Shown here piece by piece: positions 52,611-63,910 of a stretch of 64,000 nt of DNA (the first letter of the stretch is position 1; each line of letters starts with the position of its first letter). Source of the DNA: Chionoecetes opilio. Lineage: Eukaryota > Arthropoda > Malacostraca > Decapoda > Majidae. The notes below the pieces were generated by a model. That model was not told the origin of the DNA and did no database searches. It saw nothing but the letters and a program-made list of their open reading frames with translations. The stretch is taken from NCBI GenBank assembly GCA_016584305.1, contig JACEEZ010001101.1, positions 206,001-270,000 on the forward strand. Reading direction: 5' to 3'. The position numbers and the translations under genes are program-made.

Positions 52611-52744
52611 GGCTATCACTTGTGATCTTAGTTTCTTGTCTTCTTTGTGTTTATTTTTCTCCCAGCACTGTGTTAGGGGGTCCTTACTTGTCCTTACTTG
52701 CGCATTGTGGTAACGATCCGAATGAGTAGGGCGATACTTGTCTC

Positions 52745-52800
52745 AGAATAGAACATAAGAAAATAAGAAAGCTACAAGAGGACGTGAGACCTACACAAGC
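52745..52800 (-). mobile_element. CR1-like LINE tail fragment
   Basis: GAACATAAGAAAATAAGAAA + GCTACAAGAGG, the reverse complement of the tail at 1300-1337. Confidence 0.6.
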
Positions 52801-53239
52801 TGACATAAGGTGGTTATTTTGTAATGTTTCACCTTGTGTTTCGTATTAGTCCTGGAAACTTGGAAAGCGTTCAGTGTTGGGCTCGCAGACCGTTCTAGGA
52901 ATTTACTGCGTACTTAAAGGCTCAACTGAAGACGCACTGAAAGATATGCAAATGAGTGTGTGTTTTGTTGTTGTTTGTTGGGTTTTATTAGTATGGCCTT
53001 CACGGAAGAAAGAAAACTGGAGTCAGTGTAGCAAAGAAAATAGTAATATTGAGGGGTAACTGCTTATTTATGATCCACGACACGAAGATTTGGCTTGCTT
53101 GCGCTGGGCTTGTGCATTATTATTGTCTTCTTTGTCATTTTATTGTCTTCATTTGTCACTTGTTCATTTTTGTCATTATTGTATTCCTTGTAAGCATGCC
53201 TGCATCCGATACTGCATTGAATGTCTTGATTTTCAGCGT

Positions 53240-53650
53240 GGTTTTATTACGAGCGAGCGCGAAGCGCTCGCGAGTCCTCACTGGATACGGGATTTTTCTC
53301 ACAATCAAGCGGCCGACCGACCGTCACGCTTTTCAGGAGCTTATATCTTTGGAATCCCGCTTTCGATTGACAAGCGGTCTTCGCCATCTGATAGCCCCGC
53401 CCCATTCAATCCCTTTTGTGCTTGCCATGTTTTGTCTCACGTGCGGGGTCAGCATGGCGCGTGGTGCATGCCGCGTGAGGGGTGTCAGACAACGTTATCT
53501 TGCTATAGCTGAGAAACGGCTGTACCGACTAAGTTGAAATTTGGTGTGTGGTTTGAGACCACACACCTAGGAATGTCACACAGGTCAAACTCCGGGTGAC
53601 GCCACACGTGCGCACGTGCGGCGGGCTTCTACGGGCTCGCTCGTCCTTCG
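53240..53650. repeat. GC-rich hairpin repeat, unidentified
   Basis: Opens with the hairpin GCGAGCGCGAAGCGCTCGC and ends with CGTGCGCACGTGCG and GGGCTCGCTCGTCCTTCG. Two overlapping frames (162 and 140 codons) run through but show no domain. It could be an element with a hairpin end; not confirmed. Confidence 0.4.
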
Positions 53651-53825
53651 CCGATTAAGGCGTCTCACTGGTTTACAATATTAGATGAAATGGAGTAAAA
53701 AATTTAACCTTATTCCGTGATCAAAGTCTGACTAGGTAGTTAATTTCTGAGTTTACCTGTTTATTAAAGACAATTTGGGCTGATCTCCTTTCGCGTCATA
53801 GCCTCCGTTCACCTACCTATAACAC

Positions 53826-54029
53826 TATAGTCGCCACTGCACTTATGTCGCCAGGCGCCATATATTACGAATTTTAGCATCACTACTGATTTGTATGTGC
53901 CACTAAAGACAGGTAGTACATGATAATATACTATTGTGCATGCCTCTTCAGTGGCACATACAAATCAGTAGTGATGCTAAAATTCGTAATATATGGCGCC
54001 TGGCGACATTAGTGCAGTGGCGACTGTAG
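53826..54029. mobile_element. Foldback MITE, second copy
   Basis: Arms are nearly perfect over about 75 bases and match 33868-34076. Confidence 0.85.
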
Positions 54030-54407
54030 TGTTATTCAAAGCCAAGGGAATTTAAGACTTATAATTTTCTCTATTTCATTGGCCTTGGTGTTCACTATTT
54101 TATTTTATATATTTTTTTTTTTCATCCCTGGTTTGTTTGTATTTTTGCTTCTGTAAAAAAAAAAAAAAAAAAAAAAAAAAAGAGTGAGAGAGAGAGAGAG
54201 CGATTTAGCTAAAGGTAAGGGCTGTTAGTTGTTGAGGAGTTGTGACCTTGAAATCTCGGTAGGAAGTGAGTGGCAATCCTTCTGTAATAATGATAGTAGA
54301 TAGAAAATTACAAAAGTTGCATGGATAGAAAATGTGCCTGTAATACAATATGCTAAGACCAACCAGCAGTGAGTAATATTTGATGCTAAAAATCAAAGAG
54401 AGATTCA

Positions 54408-54610
54408 TTAACCCCTTCACGCCCAGATCTTTCCTTTGCTATAAAAAAATTGTATGTTGTCGAGCCATAAAATTACGATAAGTAACTGAGCTTATAGTAT
54501 AATTATTATAAGTAAGTATATTATAAGTACTAAGTAGCTTATAGGCACTAAAAATCGTATAATGGTAGTCAAATTACAATGAAAATTACGTTCTGGGTCT
54601 CAAGGGGTTA
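54408..54610 (-). mobile_element. TTAA-type MITE with small deletion
   Basis: The ends are intact. The middle lacks part of the core and has TTATAAGTA repeats in its place. Confidence 0.85.
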
Positions 54611-55813
54611 ATTAAGACGAAATAAATTGAAATCTATACGAGAACAACATTATAAAGAGTCCATATAATACACCATAAACTCTTGAGGGGGACATAAACC
54701 TTGACGTGTTCCTAAGACAGTATAAACCACCTTAAAGACCTCGCAAGTAAAGGTGAAAGTCCCATCTCCCTGCGTCTGAGAATAACTAATGCTGTAGTTT
54801 GTGAGAGAGAGAGAGAGAGAGAGCGAGAGAGTCTACTGCCATGGCCGCGTCTCGTAATACTTTCTCATCCCACTTCTGGTAATTAAGAGGTAGGTATTCT
54901 GCCTTCACGTCTTCTGGAGAGCGAAATACGACTCACTTTACGACCTCTAATACAGTCTTTGGTGCCTCCTGAGGTGACGAGGGGCAGGGGAGGGGGGCAG
55001 AGGAGGAGGGGGGCAGTTTGGGTAGGCAGGGGAGGTAAGGTGGTGAGGTGGGGTGGGGGGGGAGCAGGGGTAGGGTAGGGGGGGTCAAAGTTAGTGGTTT
55101 ACTGATCTTTTCTTTTGTGTGTGTGTGTGTGTGTGGACAGGTAACGTTTTAAGGTCGATTTATTTGTTACCTAAGGACATTTTTTTTTTTTTTTTGTTCT
55201 TTATCCTTGCTCTTCATCATTATCTTCATCATCATCATCATCAACTTCTTCTTTTTCTTTTCCTTCTTCATCATCATCCCTTTCTTCTTCATCTTTCTCT
55301 TTATATTCTTGCAGCACCAGCAGAAGCAACTAGTCGGCCTCATGTAGCTTCCTTATTGTCTACAGGAACTACCATGTGTAGGTCTCACGGCCTCTTGTAG
55401 CTTCCTTATTTTCTTATGTTTTTATGTAACCACTAACAGAACAGTAGCAGCATTATAAATATTCCATCCACGCCCTTGGGTCTCACCAGTTGTTCTTGCC
55501 CTCTGTTCGGTGCTCTGGTCCTTACGCCGGTGCCCCTTCATTATACATGCCTCCCAACTTCCCTTAGAGAAAGAGAAGGGGGGGGGGGAGGTTTATGGTT
55601 GTATTATCTCTAGGCGCGGACATAGGACTGTTATGTTAATGGGGCCCCCTGGGTAAAGCTCAACCGCAGTGCCTTGTTCTCGTCAGTACCCCCCTCAGGC
55701 CTCCGTTTTCTATGGTCTGTTTATTGTGTAGCAAGTAAGTAGTCTGGACGCAAATTATGAAGAGCCTCATTCCTAGTCTATTTTTTTTTAGGAGGCAGAA
55801 ATTCCATACTATC
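54611..55813. other. Intergenic with simple repeats and a LINE tail
   Basis: A G-rich run (54975-55085), a GT run and a TTCTTCATCATC run are present. A CR1-like LINE tail in plus orientation lies at 55340-55427 (GGTCTCACGGCCTCTTGTAG). No gene seen. Confidence 0.6.
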
Positions 55814-56025
55814 TTAACCCCTTGAGGCCAAGAACGTAATTTCCATTGTAATCTGGGTACCATTAGACGATTTTTAGTGAATATAAGCAATATTTTATAG
55901 ATATGACCTGTTTAGTATCCTTGTCCACGAGCTATTTTGGTATATTCAGTTAGTTTTTGTAATTTTATGGCTAACAACAGAAGATTTTTTATAGCAAAGG
56001 AAAGATCTGGGCGTGAAGGTGTTAA
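55814..56025 (+). mobile_element. TTAA-type MITE, full copy
   Basis: TTAACCCCTTGAGGCCAAGA to GCGTGAAGGTGTTAA. Confidence 0.87.
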
Positions 56026-56029
56026 GGTC

Positions 56030-56191
56030 TCATGCTTAAAATTATGCCTATGTTTACCTGATAATATGGTTAACTATGATAAAATACAGGTGAAATGTAA
56101 AAGAAGCGTGGTATTCCCTTCTCCTGGCATCAAATATCAGTCAGTAAGCAGCAAGGGGTCAGGATTTTTCACCTCATTGAAAAAAATATAC
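56030..56191 (+). mobile_element. Truncated TTTAACGAGG MITE
   Basis: Starts inside the element right after the TTAA MITE. Ends TTTTTCACCTCATTGAAAAA. Shares over 140 bases with 49260-49410. Confidence 0.75.
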
Positions 56192-56805
56192 TATAGATGG
56201 CGTTTTTGTTTTGAGTAGATGCTTCAATCTTTTTATTTTATTTTGTTTTGTCTAGTATTGAGGATTTGGGAAAGAGCTGGAGGGTGTCATTGAGAGAGAG
56301 AGAGAGAGAATTTGAGGTATTTCAGAAGGTATAGATGAAGAATACAGTAGAATTTCAAGCGCTAACACAACCGTCACTTATACTATTTGCTTTGTATTAG
56401 TGTAACTTTCCTGATATTACTTTGGCAAACTTATGAGATGAAAAAGATAACTGTTTGTAACGTATGAAGAAATAAGAAACAAAGAAGAATAAGAGTCATT
56501 GAGAATAGTCATTGAGAGAGAGAGAGAGAGAGAGAGATATTATCAGTTTCTTGAGAATACGAACTTCAAAAATAAAATCAGTCTCTCATCTTCAACTATG
56601 TAAACCTTCATGAGAAAGAAATATGAAATAATATGTTATAATATGTTCTTGATCCTGCACATTAAGTAAAGTATATTTGTATTTAATTATCGTAGTGGCG
56701 TGTAGGAAGCGAAATTTTGTCTGCAAGTTTAATGGCAAGCTAAATCCTGTCATGAAAAATAGCTGATTAACCTACTGTAAACTTGGATTATATTTCTACT
56801 TTATT

Positions 56806-56910
56806 AACCTTTTCACGCCCAGATCTTTCCATTGCTATATAAAATCGTCCGTTCTTAACTGTAAAATATCGAAAAGTGACTTACCCCTTGAGACCCAGAA
56901 CGTAATTTCC
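56806..56910. mobile_element. Two abutting TTAA-type MITE fragments
   Basis: 56806-56881 is the 3' part of a minus-oriented copy. At 56882 a plus-oriented copy starts (TTACCCCTTGAGACCCAGAA) and is cut off after CGTAATTTCC at 56910. The continuation of this copy lies at 62919-63004. Confidence 0.75.
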
Positions 56911-56913
56911 TTA

Positions 56914-57715
56914 GGCGGCGTCACACTAGCACTTTTTCCGTCTAGTTAGACGATCTCCGTTGGTTTTTTCTCGCTCTGACTAGTTAGTCCGTCTGAATCA
57001 GTCAGTCTGAGTCAGACGATCGTGATCGTCTTCATATGGAAAGTTGAAGACAACTTTCATAGTGAAATCAAAATCCATAGTGATTACTTTAAAGATATTC
57101 GATATAAATCAGGATTTTTTTGCAAAATATAATTCAATACATTTGAAAGTATGAAAAATATTCAAGTGACTATTGCACATGTAGATACATTTAAAAGCCA
57201 GTTTTATAAAACAGGCAACAGTCTCTCGCATGACTCGATTGTTGTGTATATTTTTCAAGACACACTCAAAAATCGTTTCTCACTCTTCAAGACTTCAACT
57301 TGTAATTATAGACGAAATGCTGTGGACACGTAGTTCAGAAGAATTTCTCATAAATAAGGAGCGGGAGTGACCTCACGTCCCGCCCACCTGTGACCTGACT
57401 GTTGCTGCGGCTCCAGCGGCGGGCTGATGCCCGCTCATCTATTACTGTTTTTATGTATATATGTGTATGTATTTTAGCTTGCTTGGCGCGTCGTGTGTTG
57501 ATAATACACATAATTAAGTGTATACCAGCGATAGCCTGCCCTAAGGTACTCTAGCCTGCCCTGGCGTCGGAGCCATGTTTATTTACAGTCGCAGGAACAG
57601 CTGACTGGTAGTGCAGGCAAACGATTGTGTGTGTGACGGCTTGCAGTTAAAAAATTGTTAGTTTTTAGAAAGTTGCTGGAAAAAATAGACGGAAAAGTGC
57701 TAGTGTGACGCCGCC
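56914..57715 (+). mobile_element. PIF/Harbinger-type nonautonomous element, copy 1
   Basis: 802 bp, with TTA on both sides. Inverted ends of about 28 bases (GGCGGCGTCACACTAGCACT...CCGTCTA). No transposase. Confidence 0.8.
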
Positions 57716-57825
57716 TTAGTTAAGTCAACAAACTGTGTGAGCGAGTGATTGGCTGGTCACCTCAGGCGCTAGTTTGGCTTTGAAACGACTGTGTTCTATT
57801 TTTCTTCCTCTTTGGAGCGGAATGT

Positions 57826-58227
57826 TGTTGGATTGTGTCAGCGTGGTGACTTGTGCCGCGGTGCTCGTGTACCAAGCGTGGCTGGAATACCCGAGCTTCT
57901 ACCACTATAACTGAGGCCAAGGAACCAACCACAGTTTACATGACAACCAACCAAAGAACGCGCGAATTTTTGTACTAAATGAATCTCGAATGCTGCCCCG
58001 TCGAAAGGCTAATAAATAAATCTTGCAAAATTGATCGAAATTAAATGTTTTGGAGTTTACATTAGAGTGTTTTAATGATTAACTATACTGGTTGAGTAGA
58101 GAAAAGTATTAAGTTTCAAGCAAGGAAAACTTATCTTATATTTTGAATCATATTATTATCAGGTCTATTTAAAACTGACCTTTGTTTGGCATGAATGATC
58201 GAAAAATACAATAATAGGCTACTAATT
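57826..58227 (+). repeat. Direct repeat of 60870-61229
   Basis: About 90 percent alike by eye. In this copy GTTGGATTGTGTCAGCGTGG reads on as LDCVSVVTCAAVLVYQAWLE + YPSFYHYN and TGA, with a hydrophobic stretch. The other copy has lost 4 bases in it. Confidence 0.8.
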
Positions 58228-58410
58228 TCCATTATAATTTGGGTACCATTAGACGATTTTTAGTGACTATAAGCAATATTTTATAGCTATGACCTGTTTA
58301 GTATCCTTGTCCACTAACTAATTTGGTATATTCAGTTACTTTGTGTAATTTTATATCTAACAACAGACCATTTTTTATAGCCAAGGAAAGATCTGGGCGT
58401 GAAGGGGTTA
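58228..58410 (+). mobile_element. TTAA-type MITE, left end missing
   Basis: Starts at TAATTTCCATTATAATTTGG and runs to GCGTGAAGGGGTTAA. Confidence 0.82.
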
Positions 58411-58815
58411 AGAGATGGCTATCTTAGCTTTTTCCCTTCCTGGCCTTCATTGTCTCCTGGCCTGGCCCGCGCGTAGCCTCCTGAAGGTGCAATTAAGGAA
58501 TAAGGAAATAAAAGGTCGCTCTTACCATCCGAGACTCACAGACTTTACAACAGGGCGCCTTTGCTATCCGAGACTCCCAGACTTTTACAAGGATGTGATT
58601 TTTCATGCCCCGGGATATTTTTTTTTTCCTCAAGGATGCGATTTTTCATGCACCGGGATTTTTTTTCTTTTCTACATTTCAAAGGACTGGCCAAGGTCAC
58701 TATAGAAGAGAACAGGTCAGGGCAGATCAGAGGTTAAGTATTGCATAGTATTAAGTATAAAGTATAGTTAACATAGTATAGTTAAGTATAAAGGGAAGGT
58801 AAAGGGAGTTAGGTC

Positions 58816-58816
<1 letters not shown>

Positions 58817-58849
<33 letters not shown>

Positions 58850-58852
58850 TGT

Positions 58853-58911
<59 letters not shown>

Positions 58912-58935
58912 ATGTGTGTGTGTGTGTGTGTTTGT
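58817..58935. repeat. (GT)n microsatellite
   Basis: Nearly pure GT with a few interruptions. Confidence 0.95.
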
Positions 58936-59197
58936 GTAATAGCGACATTAATGACAAGACTGTGTACTCTGCCACCAAACTGTTGCCATTCCATCTCAGA
59001 ATCATAAGCATACAACCTCTCCTCCTCCTCCTCCTCCTCAAGCCCTCGTGTTCTTCGTCTAGATCGCTGACTCCTCCTCATCTGTTTCAAGGTTACTGTT
59101 TCCATCACTCTGGTTCTGATTGAACATTTGTTTGGTGTCCTTCCCAAATTTGCGATTCCTCTTAGTTTAGGTCAAGGTGTATTCATATCATCTAGAG

Positions 59198-59561
59198 CAG
59201 GGGTGGGGAACGTCCGGCCCGCGGGCCGTATAAGGCCCGCAAAACCATTGGGTCAGGCCCTGCCAAGGCAACCACAGACGAGACTCGAAATCCAATAAAT
59301 CTAGGATCAATTTTTTCCTACCAACATAAATTGTTATTAAGTGCATGCATAATACTTATCACGTAAATTTTAAGGGACTAGCACGTTCATTACGGGACGG
59401 ATAGGACACATAGATGACGGGACAGACACGTATAATTCACGTAGGGTTTTCGTCGGCCAAAAAAAGCAGGCTGATTTTTAAGTTGATAGTTCTGTATGGC
59501 CCGCGAATGATGACATAAATATCCAAATGGCCCTTGGTAGTCCACTGGTTCCCCAGCCCTG
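59198..59561. mobile_element. hAT-like MITE, 364 bp
   Basis: Ends CAGGGGTGGGGAACGTCCGG and, inverted, CAGGGCTGGGGAACCAGTGG. The flanking 8-mers ATCTAGAG and ACCTAGCG differ at two sites, as for an aged 8-bp target duplication. Confidence 0.75.
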
Positions 59562-59730
59562 ACCTAGCGTCAAGAATACTGCTCAAGGTCTATAATGGCC
59601 CTTGGTAGTCCACTGGTTCCCCAGCCCTGACCTAGCGTCAAGAATACTGCTTAAGGTCTATAATGGCCCTTGGTAGTCCACTGGTTCCCCAGCCCTGACC
59701 TAGCGTCAAGAATACTGCTTAAGGTCTATT
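59527..59730. repeat. 68-bp tandem triplication of the hAT right end
   Basis: The unit ATGGCCCTTGGTAGTCCACT to AATACTGCTTAAGGTCTATA occurs three times. Each unit holds the element's last 35 bases plus 33 bases of flank. Confidence 0.9.
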
Positions 59731-60179
59731 ACTTGCCTGGCTGTTTGTGTGTCTGTCTGTTTGTTTATGGGTATGTCTGTATTTTTTTAGTTTGTTTATA
59801 GTTTTTGTGTTTGTTTGTTTGTTTGTTTGTTTACTTGTGACAGGGCGTGTATGTGTTTTATCTAGGATAAAAGCTAGTTTGTTGGGCAAGCAAAAAAATA
59901 AACACAAACAGACAAATGAAGATATGATCATATCTTCATATCTTCATAACAATGAAGATATGAAACACACTCGGGCTTTATCCAATTAATATTCATCGAA
60001 ATTATCTATGGCAAAAAAGGAAATAAAAAAGGACCAAAGTCAGTATTTCCTCCCGCATATATTCAATATATGACTTTTATATCAATATATATTGTTCTAT
60101 ATATTCATATCCATACCAGCAGTATTTCCATTTTGGTATTCGATATATATGACATTGTGTATGTATCAATTACATGTAT

Positions 60180-60250
60180 GTGTGTATTTATAAGTAAATT
60201 ATATTTATATATATATATATATATTATATATATATATATAAAAAATAGGG

Positions 60251-60294
<44 letters not shown>

Positions 60295-60575
60295 ATAATA
60301 TATATATATATATATAATATATATATATATCCCTTTCTATGTATCTATCCATCTATCTATTTCATCCATCCATCTATCATCAATATTTATCTACTGTATC
60401 TATCTATCTACCAATCAATCTATCCATCTATATATCTTATCTTTATCTATCTCTATCTATATCATTTATATCTCTTTACCTATCTATCTATCTATCCATC
60501 TATATCTCTTTTTCTATATATCTATATACCTATCTATCTATCGATCTTTATCTCTCTATCTATCTATCTATTTTA
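60180..60575. repeat. (TA)n and (CTAT)n low-complexity DNA
   Basis: TA runs at 60205-60330, then CTAT/CCAT repeats. The 239-codon frame across it is a by-product. Confidence 0.92.
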
Positions 60576-60781
60576 CCCTCGCTCCAAAGAACACGCCAGA
60601 CAGGAAGGACATCACTATATATCACAAAGATATAATACCCCAACATTTTTTCCCTTGACTGTGATATCTGCAGCCTCGGCGTCCCTGCCCTGCCCTCACT
60701 CACACCACGCCGCGCCCCTCACCAACATAGGACACACGCCTTCACACACTACCCATCACTTGCTGCAGATATTCCCCTCAG

Positions 60782-61019
60782 ATCGATGAGGAGGAACGTA
60801 TTAGCCAGCGTGAGTCTCCTCCTTCAACCGACGACGACGACGAGGAGCAGTCGAACTTTTGGGACCACGTGTTGGATTGTGTCAGCGTGGTGACTGTGCG
60901 GTGCTCGTGTACCAAGCGTGGCTGGAATACTCGAGCTTCTACCACTATAACTGAGGCCAAGGAACCAACCACAGTTTACATGACAACCATGCTGCCCCGT
61001 CGAAAGGCTAATAAATAAA
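60782..61019 (+). pseudogene. Terminal-exon-like segment with a 4-base deletion
   Basis: After the acceptor GCAGATATTCCCCTCAG the frame reads IDEEERISQRESPPSTDDDD, EEQSNFWDHVLDCVSVVT. Here it differs from the copy at 57826: 4 bases are missing and the frame shifts, running on to TAA at 61014-61016. The copy at 57826 lacks the acidic first part but keeps the undisturbed hydrophobic end. The protein is not recognised. The segment may be a captured gene end. Confidence 0.45.
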
Positions 61020-61237
61020 TCTTGCAAAATTTATCGAAATTAAATGTTTTGGAGTTTACATTAGAGTGTTTTAATGATTAACTATAATGATTGAGTAGAG
61101 AAAAATATTAAGTTTCAAGTAAGGAAAACTTATCTTATATTTTGAATCATCTTATTATTATCAGGTCTATTTAAAACAGACCTTTGTTTGGCATGAATGA
61201 TCGAAAAATGCAATAATAGGCTACTACTTCTACTTTC

Positions 61238-61461
61238 TTGCTCAAGCGTCCCATCTTCATCACGGCCGCCTGGGCGGAGGTGTTCCGCTCGAAGCCGTCG
61301 TGAGCACACTGCCAGTCCTCGCGGGGGAAGGTGAAGGAGGCGATCACCCGCCTCCCGCGCCCCCAGCACCCGCACGAGTACCAGCACGGGCGCCTCCCGT
61401 AGCTCAGCGTGATGGCGTCCACGGGGCCGCTGTCGCCCTGCACGGCGAGGCTCGAGGTGAC
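61238..61461 (-). CDS. GC-rich exon-like segment, unassigned
   Basis: On the minus strand about 75 codons are open with strong GC at third positions: VTSSLAVQGDSGPVDAITLS, RPCWYSCGCWGRGRRVIASF and FPREDWQCAHDGFERNTSAQ. An acceptor-like CTGAAG precedes it and a donor-like GTAGAAG follows. It is rich in Cys and Trp. I do not recognise it. Confidence 0.4.
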
Positions 61462-62117
61462 CTTCAGGCGTGAATTATTTTGTTTAATTTTTGTGTTCAT
61501 ATTGAAATGAATATGTTTGTCAAGAAGAGTTTTGGGGCGTCATCGGGGCACAGCATAAAAGGGGTTGGTAGTGCACGGTGTGTGGCGTGGTGGGTGGGGC
61601 AAGGGTAGTGGTAGTAGTAGTTCAGTTATGTTTCTATTATTTCGTATGTAACTTGCATAGTAGACTAGAATATGTAGAACACGATTTACAGCAAGTATAG
61701 AATGTTATATCAATAAACAAACACAGTATAGTTTGCACATATATACAACAAAAAGCTTACAGGTATTTACATCACTTCTACCATCAAATATGAACCTAAA
61801 AACTCACACAAACATGAACAAAATGACTATGAACACGCTAACAAACGAGAAGGAGGACAGCCTCGTATTCCTGGGATCTCAGAGACTGTGTATTTTACCG
61901 AACACAAACGGCGGCGGCTCAAATACTGCAACACAAAACAAAAATAGAAAGGAGGAAATAATAAAAAGAATAAAAAGACAGAAAAGAGGTATAAAAACAG
62001 GACGCTGACATTCCGCTCCAAAGATGAAGAAAAATAGAACACAGTCGTTTCAAAGCCAAACTAGCGCCTGAGGTGACCAGCCAATCACTCGCTCACACAG
62101 TTTGTTGACTTAACTAA

Positions 62118-62915
62118 GGCGGCGTCACACTAGCACTTTTCCGTCTATTTTTTCCAGCAACTTTCTAAAAACTAACAATTTTTTAACTGCAAGCCGTCAC
62201 ACACACAATCGTTTGCCTGCACTACCAGTCAGCTGTTCCTGCGACTGTAAATAAACATGGCTCCGACGCCAGGGCAGGCTAGAGTACCTTAGGGCAGGCT
62301 ATCGCTGGTATACACTTAATTATGTGTATTATCAACACACGACGCGCCAAGCAAGCTAAAATACATACACATATATACATAAAAACAGTAATAGATGAGC
62401 GGGCATCAGCCCGCCGCTGGAGCCGCAGCAACAGTCAGGTCACAGGTGGGCGGGGCGTGAGGTCACTCCCGCTCCTTATTTATGAGAAATTCTTCTGAAC
62501 TACGTGTCCACAGCATTTCGTCTATAATTACAAGTTGAAGTCTTGAAGAGTGAGAAACGATTTTTGAGTGTCTTGAAAAATATACACAACAATCGAGTCA
62601 TGCGAGAGACTGTTGCCTGTTTTATAAAACTGGCTTTTAAATGTATCTACATGTGCAATAGTCACTTGAATATTTTTCATACTTTCAAATGTATTGAATT
62701 ATATTTTGCAAAAAAATCCTGATTTATATCGAATATCTTTAAAGTAATCACTATGGATTTTGATTTGACTGAAAGTTGTCTTCAACTTTCCATATGAAGA
62801 CGATCACGATCGTCTGACTCAGACTGACTGATTCAGACGGACTAACTAGTCAGAGCGAGAAAAAACCAACGGAGATCGTCTAACTAGACGGAAAAAGTGC
62901 TAGTGTGACGCCGCC
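62118..62915 (-). mobile_element. PIF/Harbinger-type nonautonomous element, copy 2
   Basis: Reverse complement of 56914-57715 with few differences. The sequence outside its left end (62011-62117) also matches copy 1's right flank (57716-57822). Confidence 0.82.
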
Positions 62916-62918
62916 TTA

Positions 62919-63004
62919 AACATTAGACGATTTACAGGGAATATAAGCAATGTTTTATAGATATGACCTGTTTAGTATCCTTGTCCACTAACTAATTTGG
63001 TATA
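62919..63004 (+). mobile_element. TTAA-type MITE, internal part
   Basis: CATTAGACGATTTACAGGGA to TTGGTATATTAA. It is colinear with the fragment ending at 56910 and is cut on the right by the next copy. Confidence 0.8.
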
Positions 63005-63217
63005 TTAACCCCTTTACGCCCAGATCTTCCTTTATTATAAAAATTATCGTATGTTGTTAGCCATAAAATTAAGAAAAGTAACTGAATATATCAAATTAGC
63101 TAGTGGACAAGGATACTAAACAGGTCATATCTATAAAACATTGCTTATATTAACTAAAAATCGTCTAATGGTAGCCAAATTACTATGAAAATTACGTTCT
63201 GGGCCTCAAGGGGTTAA
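63005..63217 (-). mobile_element. TTAA-type MITE, full copy
   Basis: TTAACCCCTTTACGCCCAGA to GGGCCTCAAGGGGTTAA. Confidence 0.88.
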
Positions 63218-63580
63218 ATGGAACGTAATGGGATTTTTATTACTTTCTTCCGTTTTCGGTTCATTTAATTTCAACTGTAGGACTTTTTTTGATTGGTGAT
63301 GGCAAGAAAAAAAAAATACACTGCTCAAGTTTCACGTTCCTTTGTGTTTAAATTATTATTATATATTTTTTTCGGTGGTCAGTCGTGTCCAAATTTTTTT
63401 TTTTTTTTTTTTTTTACCATCACTCTAAAACCATAAATTAATCACCATAAATTGGTTGCCTTGCCATTATCTTCTTTTTTTCTCTACTTTGTAATTGTTT
63501 TATATCCAATTTGTATTTTTTCCCATTTTATATAGGGGTCGTATAGAGTTTTTGTCCTATTTAATTATTTACTGTCTCTC
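63218..63580. other. AT-rich DNA with poly-T, no gene seen
   Basis: T runs at 63391-63415 and around 63470. No supported frame. Confidence 0.6.
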
Positions 63581-63582
63581 AC

Positions 63583-63651
63583 ACCACCCACCCACCCACC
63601 CACCCACCCACCCACCCACCCACCCACCCACCCACCCAACCCACCCACCCA

Positions 63652-63695
<44 letters not shown>

Positions 63696-63728
63696 CACAC
63701 GCACACACGCACACACGCACACACGCAC

Positions 63729-63782
<54 letters not shown>
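63583..63782. repeat. Compound microsatellite (CCCA)n-(CGCA)n-(CA)n
   Basis: The motif changes in order CCCA, CGCA, CACACG, CA, as in an array that has mutated in steps. Confidence 0.95.
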
Positions 63783-63785
<3 letters not shown>

Positions 63786-63910
63786 TAGATAGTTTAGATA
63801 GTTTTATTGACCACAGTATGCAGGTATAAATATTGATAGAGAGAGAGAGAGATAGATAGTTTAGATAGTTTTATTGACCACAGTATGCAGGTATAAATAT
63901 TGATATTACA
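63783..63910. repeat. About 65-bp tandem duplication
   Basis: GATAGATAGTTTAGATAGTT to GCAGGTATAAATATTGATA occurs twice, separated by a GAGA run. Confidence 0.88.

Larger units (their letters stand above)
56914..62915. mobile_element. Composite 6.0-kb inverted-repeat block
   Basis: Bounded at both ends by GGCGGCGTCACACTAGCAC (inverted at the right), with TTA outside each end. Two 0.8-kb elements in opposite orientation form its ends and share about 105 further bases inward. Inside are a direct repeat, a MITE fragment, a hAT-like element, microsatellites and two exon-like islands. The flanks are colinear parts of one TTAA-type MITE, which suggests the block inserted as a unit. Confidence 0.6.

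Noticed and set aside
53049..53537. 162- and 140-codon overlapping frames
   Set aside because: The sequence is a hairpin-rich repeat. Neither frame has a recognisable motif, and they exclude each other.
60070..60789. 239-residue Ile/Tyr-rich protein
   Set aside because: Generated by TA and CTAT repeats, with no domain and no codon bias.
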